Assembly (NCBI RefSeq): GCF_040436345.1
Contig: NC_133224.1
Span: forward strand, 15,527,203 to 15,591,202
Length of the DNA: 64,000 nt
Direction: 5' to 3'
DNA from: Pagrus major
Taxonomy: Eukaryota > Chordata > Actinopteri > Spariformes > Sparidae
The notes beneath the pieces are model-generated. The model saw only the letters and a program-made list of their open reading frames with translations, had not been told where the DNA came from and did no database searches. Made by a program: the position numbers and the translations under genes. Of this stretch, positions 11,935 through 25,300 are shown one piece after another. How positions within the stretch are numbered: the stretch's first letter is position 1; the number at the start of each line of letters is the position of its first letter.

Positions 11935-13205
11935 CAGTATTGGGCAAGTTACTTTCAAAATGTAATATATAACATATTACTAGTTACTTTCATTTTAAAG
12001 TAATATATTATGTTACAATATTACTGTCTGTGTAGACTAATAAATTACTTATTACACTACTTTTTAGATACTTTCAACAAAATGCCCACATAACCTATAT
12101 GGAACAATGAAATAGCCTAGATCTTTTTAAATAAACAAATGGCCTTGGACACAGGGATGAGCAGACAGACAAAGGATCAATGGCTGATTTATTATGAGAT
12201 AGAATACTATTTTGAATTGCAGGCTTTGTCATATGTAACACAATAGACCTTTACTTTCTATAATGTAGCCCAGGGGTAGGCAACCTTTGGCACGCATGCT
12301 CCCATTGGCATGCATGACCTTAACCAGTGGCAAACTAGCAATAAGTCAACGAAATAGTTTTTGGAGAAAAGTGCCCTTTTGCCAAATTACCTCTCTCACA
12401 GCTATTGTCAGTTGTGCAGCCTGTTACTTACAGTAATTTGATTATACATAGGCTATATGTCATATATTTGTTTATGTTTTATTTTCTTTTGTGAAGCTCT
12501 TTGTAGCTCTGTTAAGAAAAGTGCTATATATAAAAAATTATTATTATTATCATTATATCATTTTATTATTATATAATTATAATGTCCTGATTATGGGCTA
12601 AAGATGTTTTTGTTTAAATCGCCATATTGATGAGATAAAATTACAGGTCCGTTGGATTTAAAATTTGATGTGGTGTCATAATTAAACTTAATTTGAACCT
12701 TAAGGTTGATATGGCACACTGATTAACTGATACGATTTTGAAATGGCACTTCATATCAGAAAGGTTGCCAAACCCTGATGTAGCCTAATGACATGACAAG
12801 ACAAAAATCACTTTTCCTATGCTGTTTTATTTTAGTCCACAGGACAAGGACTGCATGGGCATATGTGATTCAAAAATGTAAATTCAAGTGCGCTCTAAGG
12901 ATTATGCTTCATCATTAGGCTACGAAATACAGCTTATTTCAGTCACACAGAGACTGAACAAATAATTTATAGGCTCAACTATTATAAACACATGTATAGC
13001 CTATAGTATTAATATGGTAATGCGCGGTGTGAATGAGTTCTTAAAAAAACAACAATAAATGCTTCACTTCGGTCAGTAACATGGATTGTAATATGTTACA
13101 TAACATAACTGTAGTTATATATTACTGAAATATTATTAGTAGCACGTTATATTAATACGTTACCGTTAAAAGAAAGATATTACTGTAACGTCACCCCCAA
13201 CACTG
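11935..13205. mobile_element. hAT-type non-autonomous transposon (outer)
   Basis: Flanked by a perfect 8-bp direct repeat TTGTCTAG (11927-11934 and 13206-13213). Ends are inverted: CAGTATTGGGCAAGTTACTT at the left, and the right end reads CAGTGTTGGGGGTGACGTTA on the other strand. The sub-terminal sequence is rich in ATATTAC/GTAATAT. It has no transposase. A second hAT-type element is inserted in it at 12271-12777. Confidence 0.88.
12271..12777. mobile_element. hAT-type MITE nested in the outer element
   Basis: Flanked by a perfect 8-bp direct repeat ATGTAGCC (12263-12270 and 12778-12785). Termini are inverted: CAGGGGTAGGCAACCTTT at the left against CAGGGTTTGGCAACCTTT read from the right. About 507 bp, non-coding; it includes a GTGCTATATA..ATTATT stretch similar to an L2-type LINE tail. 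Its position shows it arrived after the outer element. Confidence 0.88.
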
Positions 13206-13319
13206 TTGTCTAGTGGCTGTAAATTTACAGTACAGGTTACAGTTTGACCATGAATAAACTCTGCAGCTCCTCAAGAATAACTTCTGTGTGAGTGACAGCT
13301 AGCGCTATCCCTGCGAATA

Positions 13320-13680
13320 TTCAGGCAATATTCGGCTAAGCCCTGCTTTCCCTTCCTCCTCCTCCAGATCTTCCTTGAGGCCGACTGAAAGTCATTCTCC
13401 ATAGCCTCCCTAAAGTCCTCCCACGCCTCCCTCACTGTGGGTGTCAGTTGACAGCTCTGCTCCTTTCTTCACCTGAGTGTCGATTACATACGGACGCAGA
13501 TCAGATGATACGACCACAAAGTCAATCATCAACCTTTGGCCGTAGGTGGCCTGGTACCAAGTACTTATGCTCGAACATGGTGCTCATTATGGACAATCCA
13601 TGACTAGCACAGAAGTCCATTAACATAGCACCACTCAGGTTTAGATTAGGCAGGCCGTTTCTCCCAATCATCATCAGATG
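13320..13680 (-). pseudogene. Non-LTR retrotransposon endonuclease fragment
   Basis: The minus strand reads LPNLNLSGAMLMDFCASHGL followed by SIMSTMFEHK and further on VDFVV-like and SDLRPYV-like pieces with stops. This is the GDFN-NxSGxxLLDFCxxH region of an AP-endonuclease domain from a fish LINE. It abuts an L1-type relic and is from a different LINE. Confidence 0.6.
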
Positions 13681-15065
13681 GAACCCTTTCCAGAACACCA
13701 GAATACCAGAAGGCTGGAATACCCAGCCTTCTTGGAGTATTTATTTATTTGCAAATACATAAGGGGACAGGGCATCCCTGCCTGGTCCCATGAAGTAACA
13801 TGAAAGGAGCTGATACTGTCTGCTTTGTAATTAACTGAAGTTGTTGGTTTGCTTGCCAATTTTATAAAACTTTTTTCAAAATCCAAACTTCTTGAGGGTT
13901 GCAACCATACTGTGTATGGCCACTCAAATTTATCAAATGCTCTGTGCATCGAGCAAGATAAAGCATGCTGTGTCCTGTTCTCTATATATTATGTTAAAGA
14001 GTCGTCTTAAATTAGATTGTTTGTTTGCTAAAACTTTGCTCCCTGTTTTAGTCTCAATTGGAATAAGAGAGACTGGACGATAGGAATCCACCTCCAGCTT
14101 GTCCCTCCCTGGTTTTGAGATTAAAGATATATTCACTTTGTTTAATATTGGTGAGAGCTCTGATTGTAAAACAGAATGATTAATCATACAAAGCAAAATG
14201 GGCCTATGTATCTCTCTGAATGCCTTATAAAATTCAGCGATGAACCCATCAGGTCTCACACACTTACCATTAGGCAGCTTGGTGATTACCTTAGTTATCT
14301 CTTAGAATGTAATTTTGCCAACTAATAAATCCCAATCAGGGAGATTTTTGTTTGTTAAAATTTGATTTAGTGCAGAGGTGTCTATGTCTCCTCTTGACAA
14401 AACGTTGCTGTAAAGTCAGCAAAACATTTGTTTAATGTCTTGTCCTCAGTTAAAATACTGTCATTTTATGATCAAATCTTGAGAATACCACATGATGCCT
14501 GAATTTTTCGAAATTGTCGGGCAAAGTAATTTGTGAGACTTGTTGACCAATTCAAAATGTTTTCTTCTTTCTTCTTTAATCTTTTTTAAGGTATGTGGGC
14601 TTACGTTTCATTTATGATCTCTCTCCAAATCTGTAATCGGACATTACATTTCGAAACCTCCCCTTTTCTTCCTTATTTGGAAGGATATCACATCTCCTCT
14701 GCTTTAAATGATTCCCATAAAAATTGAGTCTGTACATTTTTTTCTTTAAGATATGAACAAAAAGAATTATCATTCAATAATGAACTTTCAAATTGCCAAT
14801 TGTAGGCCCCTTCTTGTCTATCTTAAGATTGAGCTCTAATGATAAAGGGGCATAATCAGATATTATTCTGTTATTCTGTCTTTACCATTTGTGACAACCT
14901 AGAATCAATGACAAAGAGATCGATTCTGGAACATGATTTATGTTCTGCTGAGTAGAAGGAATTTTCACTATCTAGTGGGTACAAGCTTCTCCATACATCA
15001 ACCAAGTTAAGATTCTTCAGGTAATTATTCATGAGAATAATCATGTCCTTCTCTTGGAGCCTCAA
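13680..15065 (-). pseudogene. L1-type LINE relic
   Basis: Read on the minus strand. 15065-14871 gives endonuclease C-terminal sequence (LVDVWRSLYP, HKSCSRIDLFVID). 14259-13933 gives the start of reverse transcriptase (PDGFIAEFYKAF, ISLISKPGRDKLEVDSYRP). 13949-13674 gives AFDKFEWPY and a decayed RQGCPLSP block. The YADD catalytic box is missing, and frames are broken, so this is an inactive fragment truncated at both ends. Confidence 0.8.
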
Positions 15066-15630
15066 CTAGCGATTCGACTCTCATGTGCGCCCGCAGGCGG
15101 TTAATTTGCCATGATTCTACTGGTGATGTCTGTCAAAGAGATCTATACTTGTGTCAAGGTCTTTACGTCACTAAAGGCCAAACTTAAGCCCAAATGTCAT
15201 CTTTAAGCTGGACATTGCATCCATAATGTCTCTGGTGCTAGGTGACCTGTAATTAGCCCCGTGGCTTTCACCGGACCCCTTCCGATTACTGTGACCTGCT
15301 CTGGGCTGGTAGGTTGAACTAACTCTTCTTTTTCTAACTTAAGCTGACTCAGACTTAAGTATATGGGACTTTTCAAAGATTTAATGATGATGAAATTGTT
15401 TGGGGTTGAGACGAGCACTCAGTAAAACCGCTCACTCCATGCTTACCGGAAACAGCAGTCCCCTCAGTCCTTATCTTTACTGATGTCTCTGTCAAGCAGC
15501 ACTCAAACATCGTTCAGTAAATGCTGAGTTTGATAGAGAGACTGAAGTAAAAGATATTAAAAAGTAACCATTGTATTTCAGCTTTTGTGTGGTCTGTGCA
15601 ACTCTCAACGGAGATCAGAAAGAAGCAAGA
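15066..15630. other. Intergenic, no gene seen
   Basis: No exon or repeat family is recognised apart from possible continuation of the L1 relic. Confidence 0.4.
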
Positions 15631-16326
15631 TGTTACGGCTCGCGCCGTATTCGTTAGTGTGTGTGTTTTTGTTTTGTGTTTTCTGTACAGCGTGAGAGCT
15701 CCTGTCTCCTCAGAAGATCGTGTGGCTCCCGCACCTCATTGGTTCCGCATCCCGGCGGTGGCAGAGAGGGATTGGCTGCTCCCGGAAGCGGGACTATAAG
15801 AGCCGGCAATGCCAAGAGGACGTGGTGGATCGCTATCGTGCCGGCATCTACCCAAATTGAGAGAATTTCGTATTGTGAATATTAGTGCTTAGAAATCGTT
15901 AGAGTGTGTTTGTGAGCCCGAGTGCGAGAGTGTCTGTGAGAGTGCGTGTGCTCTGGGTAAAACCAGAGCAAGAGTGTTTGTGGTTAGGGAAGCAGTAGGG
16001 GTGAGCTGCCTTTTTCTTTGCTTCAGTTTTCTCCTGTTTTTGGTTAGGTTAGGGAGTTAGGTTCAGTAATTGTCTTTTTGTTTCTTTCCTTTGTTATAGG
16101 GCTTAGATAGATTCGGACCCCGGAGTTTAGATCTGTGTTTTGTTTGTTGTTTTAGGCCTGAGCTCACCCTGAAGCCACGCTTCATCACTTGTATATAGAG
16201 CACCTATTCACTGTACATAAATTGCACTTATACCCTTGTTGTAAATAAATTGTTGTATCACATAACTCGCCTTGTTTGGGTGTCGGCTATTTATGTTAGG
16301 CTCGGCTCCCTAGGTCGAGCGTAACA
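15631..16326 (+). mobile_element. Solo LTR (Gypsy-like)
   Basis: The 696-bp unit starts TGTTACGGCTCG and ends GAGCGTAACA, with inverted TGTTACG/CGTAACA tips, and is flanked by the perfect 5-bp repeat CAAGA (15626-15630 and 16327-16331). A TATA-like box (TATAAG at 15795-15800) and a poly(A) signal AATAAA (16244-16249) give plus orientation. No internal retroelement coding sequence is next to it, so it is a solo LTR left by recombination between two LTRs. The 5-bp duplication fits Ty3/Gypsy or similar elements. Confidence 0.88.
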
Positions 16327-16598
16327 CAAGATGTCTCACTCCATAGCACCTCCTGTTATCAGCTCCGAAAAAAAATGTGCTTCTAACTCAGAATATCATT
16401 AAGACTTTTGCAAACAAGTTTAATGTCTTCTGGATGTATTTTGATGAGGTATATGATCTGATGCCTTCTACTGTTTTTCTGGTGCTTTCATGTTGGCGCA
16501 AGGGACACACAAGGGGCACACTTGTCCACTGGCAATGTGAACAGAGTTAATTGGCAATTATTAGTGGGTTTCCCTGCGTATAAAAGACTTGCGTATAC

Positions 16599-16974
16599 TA
16601 GAGATAGACCGATATGGTTTTTTCAGGGCCGATACCGATACCGATTATTAGTAGTCAAGGAGGCCGATAACCGATATTTGGAGCCGATATTAATTTGCAG
16701 TAAAAGGGAAAATATTGGCCTTGATGCAGTTACATTATGTCTTAAGTCTTGAACAGCAATATCCTGCTCCTCTCTACAAGAAACTGTCAAAGACAGCTTC
16801 AGGACACACTTCATCTAACAATATGTCATTTTCTGCTGCTTGGGATCTCAATCAACATAGAAAAAGGTAAAGTAAAATAACTTGGTAGTTAAACAGCCAT
16901 TATTGCCCTACAGTTTTCTCTCAGACAGACGGTGCTTTGCTGTCAGTTTCTGCATCTTCTCATGTGGCTTACAC

Positions 16975-17012
<38 letters not shown>

Positions 17013-18105
17013 TTCTCTAGCCATCCCCTCAACGTGCTTCCCTGCAATAAAACTAACTGAATTTTACTCACACACACACACAAACACTTCTTACTTTGAT
17101 CACTGACTATTTCCCTATCAATATTATCAGCAACCTTGTTTCAAGTGATTAAACCGTTAAAAACACTAAATAGCCTGCAGCATCTTCACTTTAATAATCA
17201 GTGTTTATCATAGGAACAGACAGCTGCCGCTAACGTATTGGGCCTCACAGTAACGTCATGAGTTGTACAGTTTCGCTACAGTCTGTTGAGCATCTAGAGC
17301 CAGAAGGAGGAAGCGGACCGGTGGGACTACCGGCGGGCTACGTTACTATCACGGACTATTTCCATATCGATATGATCAGCAACCTTGTTTCGAGTGATTA
17401 ACAAGCACGTCTGGAGGGACTGCGAGCGGAGAGGAGAAAAAGTTTTGCCGAACGGAACCGGCGCTGTTCCTGGGGGCTTGGTTTCGAAGGTAAGTTAAGG
17501 CAGCAGACTCTCCCGAAATTGTAATAAACATCCCAGTCCTCTACACTCAACCACTACTAGTAACATTACTGTGAGCCCATTAACGTTATATAAACATAAG
17601 CGGCAGCTCTGCTCGCTCGCAGTCCCTCCAGACGTGCGTGTTAATCACTCGAAACAAGGTTGCTGATAATATCGATATGGTATCAGATCAGTCCAGTTTT
17701 ATTGCAGGGAAGCACGTTGAGGTGAAGGCTGATTAGCATTAGCGTAATGTTAGTCCACCGGTCCGCTTGGCTCTACACGCTCAGCAGACTGTAGCGAAAC
17801 TCTACAACTCACGTGAGCACTGTGCATGCACAGCTTTCACTGCTGATTGGCTGTTACCTGTGCCGTGGCTCTGCGTGTAACCAGAGTGTGTAACCAATCA
17901 GATGGTGCTGTGGGTGGGACAATGCTGGAGACAGAGTAGTGACAGCAGACAGAGAGGCGCGGCAGCATCAGAGCCAAAATAACCCAGTTTTAAATTGATC
18001 TCTTATCGGCCATTGGACTAAAAAAAAAAGGCCGATGCCGATATGCTTCAAAATGCCGAATATCGGCGCCGATAATCGGCCTGGCCGATAATCGGTCTAT
18101 CCCTA
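16599..18105. mobile_element. hAT-type non-autonomous transposon, copy 2
   Basis: Near-identical along its whole length to the element at 1904-3423 and in the same orientation. Its own perfect 8-bp repeat, GCGTATAC (16591-16598 and 18106-18113), differs from that of copy 1, so the two are separate insertions and not one segmental duplication. It carries the same CA tracts and the same internal fold-back blocks. No transposase frame. Confidence 0.88.
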
Positions 18106-18239
18106 GCGTATACACACTAATTTTGGTGTAAACATGGTATTTTAAGAGCTCATAGAAACCATTTATCCCACTATAGTGCTGCGCTCCACGGGATGCAGGG
18201 TTAGTCACAATTCCCATAGTTTCCAAAAATAGAATGGGA

Positions 18240-18620
18240 AGGCAGAGCATTTAGCTATTAAGCACCTCTCCTGTGGAACCACCTTCCAGTCAGGAGGCAG
18301 ACACCCTCTCTACGTCTAAGAGTAGGCTTAAAACCTTTTTTCAAAGTTTATATCCTTAGCTATGCTTCCATAGGCTCAGAATACTAGGGGACTCCCCATT
18401 ATACACTGAGCTCCTCTCTCATCTCCTGTTTAGACTATAGCAGTTTTGCAGCTGTTAGTATTATTAATAGTCATATGTCAATTATTATAGCTGATATTAT
18501 TGTTGTGGTTGCTGTAAAAATGTATACAAACTGCTGTTTGCATTTATGTATTATTATGTAACTTGCAATTGCACTGCACCCAATATGAAACAAGTTCTCT
18601 TAGTTACTGAGCTGAAGTTA
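18240..18620 (+). pseudogene. L2-like LINE 3' end fragment
   Basis: A plus-strand frame with stops encodes LxSCGTTFQSGGRHPL followed by LKTFFQSLYP, the C-terminal end typical of many fish LINEs. It is followed by decayed 3' UTR sequence. Fragment only. Confidence 0.5.
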
Positions 18621-18895
18621 CAAAACGTAGGAGCGCCGAAGAAAGAAACAAGTGACCCAGTGTAGAAGCAAAGAAGAGAGAATAGTCAAGTATGAAACTC
18701 GTGCTCATAAACAGTGCATTATCTGTACCAGATACTTGTTTCAGCCGAGTGCTCGGCTCATCCCTATTAAATATTCTCTTGAAAACAATAGGCCTACTTA
18801 CATTTTAGGAAGCAGAAGGGACTGTGTGTAATTTTACTTTTAAACAGACAGCTAAAACCACAGAACTTCATTATCAGGTTTCACTTTAAAGACCA

Positions 18896-18901
18896 TTTAT
18901 T
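18896..18901 (-). promoter_or_regulatory. Candidate mblac1 poly(A) signal
   Basis: AATAAA on the minus strand about 220 bases past the mblac1 stop codon. Position is right for a 3' end, but there is no transcript evidence. Confidence 0.4.
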
Positions 18902-19117
18902 AACATGATTTCACAAATTACTGTTGTAAACTAAATGTATAACACTTTTTTGTTATGACGAGTTCAGTTTTTTGTGTTTGTAAGATGACACAGTATACAC
19001 TTTGGGAACAAGTGAAGCTCAGAACAAGTGAAGCTCTCAGTACTCAAGTTGTACAATTCCACTGACAATAAAGTCAGTTCTTAATATAATCCAGTACTGA
19101 TCTCCAGGGTTGGTTCT

Positions 19118-19357
19118 TCAGTTCCTGAGGACTCTAAATGGGAGACCATGTCCGGGTATGATGACATCCGCAGTGCATAGTGCCTCCTGCCGGCTGACCT
19201 CCTGTACTGCAGTGTTCATACTCAGATCCCGCCAGCTGTCCTCATCTGAGCAGCACTCAAATAAGTCCCCTGCAACAAGCACTGTGCCTGCTGACGTTCC
19301 CTTCACCTGGACACTGACATCTTGTCCTGTGTGGCCTGGACTTGGAATTACAGATAC
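19118..19357 (-). CDS. mblac1: mblac1 exon 2 (C-terminal metal ligands)
   Basis: Carries residues 152-230 with PSPGHTGQD, AGDLFECCSDEDSW and IPGHGLPFRVL. Starts directly after a pyrimidine-rich CTCTCTCCCACAG acceptor. The plus-strand open frames over it are antisense shadows. Confidence 0.95.
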   Translation of the reverse strand, partial: VSVIPSPGHTGQDVSVQVKGTSAGTVLVAGDLFECCSDEDSWRDLSMNTAVQEVSRQEALCTADVIIPGHGLPFRVLRN

Positions 19358-22300
19358 CTGTGGGAGAGAGGCAGAGAGAGAGAGATACTGACACTGTCAG
19401 ACCCCAAAGGAAAACCAGGATAACAACACATAAAGCTACCAAGCTCCATCAAACTGCTTTTTTTAATCTCTCTTCCTCTATCTAGTGTTATAGGCCCTAT
19501 TTTCAAGCCACCTGTTTCAATTGAATAGGGGGCAGTATTTCTCCCCCTTCTCAATGTTTAGTTTAAACACTTTTTGTAATTTATTTTAGATATGTAATTT
19601 GTCTCTATGCAAATTCATTATTGTAAAATGTTAAAATTGTAAAGACTGACATGGGGTTGGGGGGTTGATGATATCAGCTGCAGATGAGAAAAAAGGGCAG
19701 GGTGGTAATTAGACACATTGTTTTTATTAGAGCATGTTAGGACTGTATTATACAGTGTAAACAGTGATATCACCAGGCTAAGATACACGGTGTGAAATCT
19801 TGAGAGAGTGACAGATGGGCACAACTTGCTACTTACACAACAGTGGTACTGGGGTGAAAATAATAACAATGTGTCAGAAACTAGAAACGACACTTGTGCT
19901 GCACCCTGCACCACTATTACATCACTGAATGTGTCTCTGATTCCCCAGTAACGCTAGGAAGAGATGCGTCTCTTGGCCTCTCGCTTGATGTCAGACCATT
20001 TTGGTCAACTCCTCCAAAGTCTGTGGCTCTGAATTGTTTCTGTCACTTTCTGCCACTTCACTTGCTTCATTTTGTTGCTAAAGCTAGAACTGAAGCCCCC
20101 AAATAATACTCCTTTTCATCTGTCAGTTTGATCAGTCATTACTTTAAGTTCATAGTCTGTAAAATTACACTTCCTGTTCTTCAACAGCTTCTTTGCTTCT
20201 AACATTTCTTCTCAATACTAAACTAAATTCTGGCCTTTTATATGCATACCAGGTAATTGGGGGAGGTTTAGGGCCGTTTACAATAAATTATGGGGATGGT
20301 CAGACAGCTTGCGCACGTGCATAGAATTTCAGCATGATTGACATATATGAGGAAAAGACACGTGGGACCAAACGTTAGGGGGGTTTTATAAATCTGACGA
20401 AAAGACTGCTTATGAATATTTCCTGTTTTGTGTGTACACAGATTTCTACACCTGAATATACAGAGTTTTATACATTTAGCCCCAGATCTGCTGTGTGTTT
20501 CCACTGTGGACAGTATTCTTAAATGGCAGTGGAATTATTACCAGCCGGCTTCGGGAAACCGCTTTACTTTCCAGCAGATGAAAAACAACACTTCATAAGC
20601 AGCTGCATATATTAACTGACACACTGGGACCTAAACTGTACATTAGCCAGACTGACAACATATACAAACTGTTAACCTTATTTTCCTCTCACATTCACCA
20701 TCTCTTTTCTGCTGCTTGCTCACTTTTACTTGACCACTCACTCCTTACAATCTGCCACTCTCTTTTGCTCAACCACACAATCTCAACAGTACAAACAACA
20801 CACGTGTAGTTCTTTTTTACAACGTGGAATCAAGCTTCACTTTAAAAAGGCTGCAGGCAGCAAGACAAAAGACTGCTGTAAAAGCAGGAAGTTAAATCTA
20901 GTGATGGTATACTCGATTCCTTTTACTGACTCGAGTTTGTATGAGTCACTCACTAAAGTGAATCGGGTTTTCGAGTCACTTGAGTCACTTGAGTCAGTCA
21001 CCCAGAGTGTGTGCCATGGAATGCGAGTTTCTCAGGTAGGGAGGGGCTCTACGAGCTGGGAGGGAGAGCGAGTGAGCTGGAGCTACTGGGTCAGTCAATT
21101 GTTCTTTTTCTGTATCAGCCTGTGATACAGCTCAGCTCAGGGCAGAAAGAAGAGGAGACAGGGGAGTTGAGTTGAAATAATGACCAGAGCCGTTGCTTCA
21201 GCCACGAAGCTAATACAGCAATTAGCTTGATACATTTACGCTATTGCAGTTAGAATAACAGTTGTGTGGCATGTCTCCTCTTTGCAGTTAGCTGGCAGTA
21301 GCAGCGGTGAGTCAGTGAACGAGTTAATGGAGACAATGACTCGTAACTCCCGAGTCAGTAAAAAGAATCTCGAGTTTTGAATGATTCGTTCATGACTCGC
21401 ACATCACTAGTTAAATCCTATTTCACAGCGCAGAGGACGAGATGACTCTGACTGACTTACTGACAATCAGTATGCTGCACAGTTTTAGCTTCACCTTTTG
21501 GTATTGCATAAATGTGCCTCAATGCAAAAAACAGAATGGTACTTTGGTACCAAAAAAATTGTGAGTTGATCTACCCCAGTGCATGCACGTGGGAAATGGA
21601 CTTGCATTTCTACAGCACTTTTACAGTCTACTGACCGCTCAAAGCGCTTTACAACACTTGTCACGTTCACCCATTCACACACGCATTCATACACTGATGG
21701 CAGAGCCATGCAAGGTGCCAACTGCTCATCAGGGGGATTTGGGGTTCAGTATCTTGCTCAAGGACACAGCTGTGGATTCGAACCAGCAGAACAATGTATA
21801 ATTATAATTTTTCAGCTGTTTTTCTTATTTTGAGTCTTGATGGTTTTTCTCTCTGAATGCAGTGGCAGTGGCACCACCTAATAAACAGATATAGCCTGAA
21901 TGCTATATATAGCATTTTTCACATATTGTCCAGGATGAGAAGCTGAATATGCTAGCCTATGTTGCTAACGTTTGACTTGTTATGCAGTGTCCATCTACTA
22001 CATAAGCACTTACAGATGCAGCTGCTGCACAGATTGAATTATAAAACAAAGTCAGATTGTAGAAGTCAGACTATCACTGCAAAATTGATTAGCTGAAGTC
22101 CCCTCCCCTGCCCAGGTAAGTGCATACTGTGAGTCTGGAGGAATTGGTGCTAAAGGCTACATGTCTACAGGTTTCTGTGGCAATGCTCCAGCAGCTTAGT
22201 GATGTTTGATCTGTAGGGGTCACAGTTTGGTAAACTGGATCAAATGACAAAAAATTCCAAATGTAAAAGGCTAGGTTTCTTTTCATTTATTTTCAATAGT

Positions 22301-25300
22301 GCAGTTACAGCTCCTAGATATGACGTCAGAAATGTTTAATAATGCATTTATAAAGACAATAAAACAAAGATAAAATTAGCAAATAAATACTTTAAAGAAA
22401 CTGCCTTTAAAACACATTAACAAAAGTAAACAAATAATTACAGATTATAATGAGGTTATGTACCTTATTTATTGGAGCCACATTTAAACAGTAATGATTT
22501 TTAAAAAGTCACCACGGTTGCAGATGGATTTGTTCTGACGTGTGCAAAAATAAAGGTCCATTGGCCGTCCAATACCATACAACAGAGTACCACTTTTCTG
22601 TGATTCATTTGTTAATCATAGACAAAAGATAATCTAACATTTCATTTGCAATCACTGCTGCATGGTCAAAAAGTATTTGCCTCTTCCCAGTCAGCAACAC
22701 CTGTTTCAAGTGACCCTGTGAATATACAGGTGAAACTTGAAAAATTAGAATATCGTGCAAAAGTTCATTTATTTTTAACTTAAAAGGTGAAACTAATACA
22801 TTATATAGACTCATTACATGCAAAGCGAGATATTTCAAGCCTTTATTTGTTATAATTTTGATGATTATGGCTTACAGCTTATGAAAACCCCAAATTCAAA
22901 ATCTCAGAAAATTAGAATATTACATGAAATCAATAAAAAAAGGATTTTAAATACAGAAATGTTGGCCCTCTGAAAAGTATAATCATGCATATGTACTCAG
23001 TACTTGGTTTGGGCCCCTTTTGCATGAATTACTGCCTCAATGCGGCGTGGCATGGATGCTACCAGCCTATGCCACAGCTGAGGTGTTATGGAAGACCAGG
23101 ATGCTTCAATAGCAGCCTTCAGCTCTAATAATGCATTGTTCGGTCTCATGTATCTTATCTTTCTCTTGGCAATGCCCCATAAATTCTATATGGGGTTCAG
23201 GTCAGGCAGGTTTGCTGGCCAATCAAGCGCAGTAATCCCATGGTCATTGAACCAGGTTTTGGTACTTTTGGCAGTGTGGGCAGGTGCCAAGTCCTGCTGG
23301 AAAATGAAGTCAGCATCTCCATAAAGCTTGTCTGCTGAAGGAAGCATGAAGTGCTCTAAAATGTCCTGGTAGACGGCTGCATTGACTCTGGACTTAATAA
23401 AGCACAGTGGACCAACACCAGCAGATGACATGGCTCCCCAACTCAACACAGACTGTGGAAACTTCACACTGGACTTCAAGCATCTTGGATTGTGTGCCTC
23501 TCCATTCTTCCTTCAGACTCCGGGTCATTGGTTTTGAAATGAAATGCAAAATTTGCTCTCATCTGAAAAGAGGACTTTGGACCACTGAGCGACAGACCAG
23601 TTCTTTTTTTCTTTAGCCCAGGTAAGATGCTTCTGATGTTGTTTGTTGTTCAGGTAACTCATGCAGTAACTCCAGCCTCAGTCCACTCCTTGTGAAGCTC
23701 CCCCACACTTTTGAATGGCCTTTTCCTGACAATCCTCTCCAGGCTGCGGTCATCCCTGCTGCTTGTGCACCTTTTTCTTCCACACTTTTCCCTTCCACTT
23801 AACTTTCTATTAATGTGCTTTGATACAGCTCTTTGAGAACATCCAACTCCTTTTGCAATGACCCTTTGAGGCTTACCCTCCTTGGGTGTCAATGATGGTT
23901 TTCTGCACAACTGTCAAGTCAGCAGTCTTCCCCATGATTGTGAATTCTACTGAACCAGACTGAGAGACCATTTAAAGGCTCAGGAAACCTTTGCAGGTGT
24001 TTTGGATTAATTAGCTGATTAGAGTGTGACACTTTGAGTCTGCAATATTGAACCTTTTCACAATATTCTAATTTTCTAAGATTTTGAATTTGGGATTTTC
24101 ATAAGCTGTAAGCCATAATCATCAAAATTATAACAAATAAAGGCTTGAAATATCTCGCTTTGCATGAAATGAGACACTTTTAGCCGCCTCCATTGCTATG
24201 TAAATGACATGTGCACTGTTGTGCGACCCACAGCCGGGAGTTTTAAAAGCAGGAAACAGCTGATCACAGCTGTCAGTTCATCGCTTCATCTGCGGACGTC
24301 AAGATGAGCAACTGGAAAGCCGCTGAGATCCGGGAGATGCTAACCATCACAGCCGAGAGAATCATTAACAACCAGATCACATGGACTGTGAAAGATGGTA
24401 TTTTGTACAAAAAGGTCGCCGAGGAGCTTAGCCGACGAGGCTTTTGCCGGGAGAAAAAGCAGTTGTTTTACGTCACTGTTCACGCCCAACTTCGTGCTTC
24501 ACCTCACGTCACATGTTTACGACTACCCCAGTGGCGGCTTTTTTGCAAAGGAGGAATATTACACCTCCGTTTCACATAGACAAGGCAGCAGATTGCAGCC
24601 TTTACCTGACTGCAGATGTGGCGCATTTTTTATCTAAAAGGGGCTAGTGGCACCACTCCCTCAAGTGGTGAAATGTTTACAAAACAAAACAGAGTAAGAA
24701 CAAAAATGGCACTTACACAGCTGATTTGAAAGCAGGGGGTGGGTCCACTAGCTCCACTGTATCTTGTGAATTAGCCATAGCGCATCAGCGTGTGTGTCTT
24801 TTGGCTGTATTCAGACCAAAACAGACCCATTCTACTCTGCCTCTGATCTGTTGTAATGCCTCTGCCAGCGTAGGTTAAGCAATGCAGGTCCTTCAGTAAT
24901 CGTCAGCATCCACAGATGAAGATGCACACTCCACTGTGTTTTCAGGTATTCATGCTGCTAGTCTGATCGCGAGCTTATGTGTTCGGCCACCACAACATGG
25001 CGTTGGGCTGCGTTTCTCCAAAAGCCTTCTACTTCATCTTCACGTATCTTGTCTTCTTATTCTGTTTTTGTTGTTTAATGGTAGTTGGAAAACAGCATTT
25101 AGGCGCATTAGCATCACTTACTGGGTTGGAGTGTGGATCAGGACGGTTATAATCTCGTCAATTAACATGCTCTCACCATATGAGAGTCAGACATATTGGT
25201 CGTATGAGTGTGTGCATCAAAACCGTGATGTCAGTTTGGGACAAATGCATGAACCGTTACACCCCTAATCTGAGCTGTTGAATTAAACTCTCTTTTCCCT

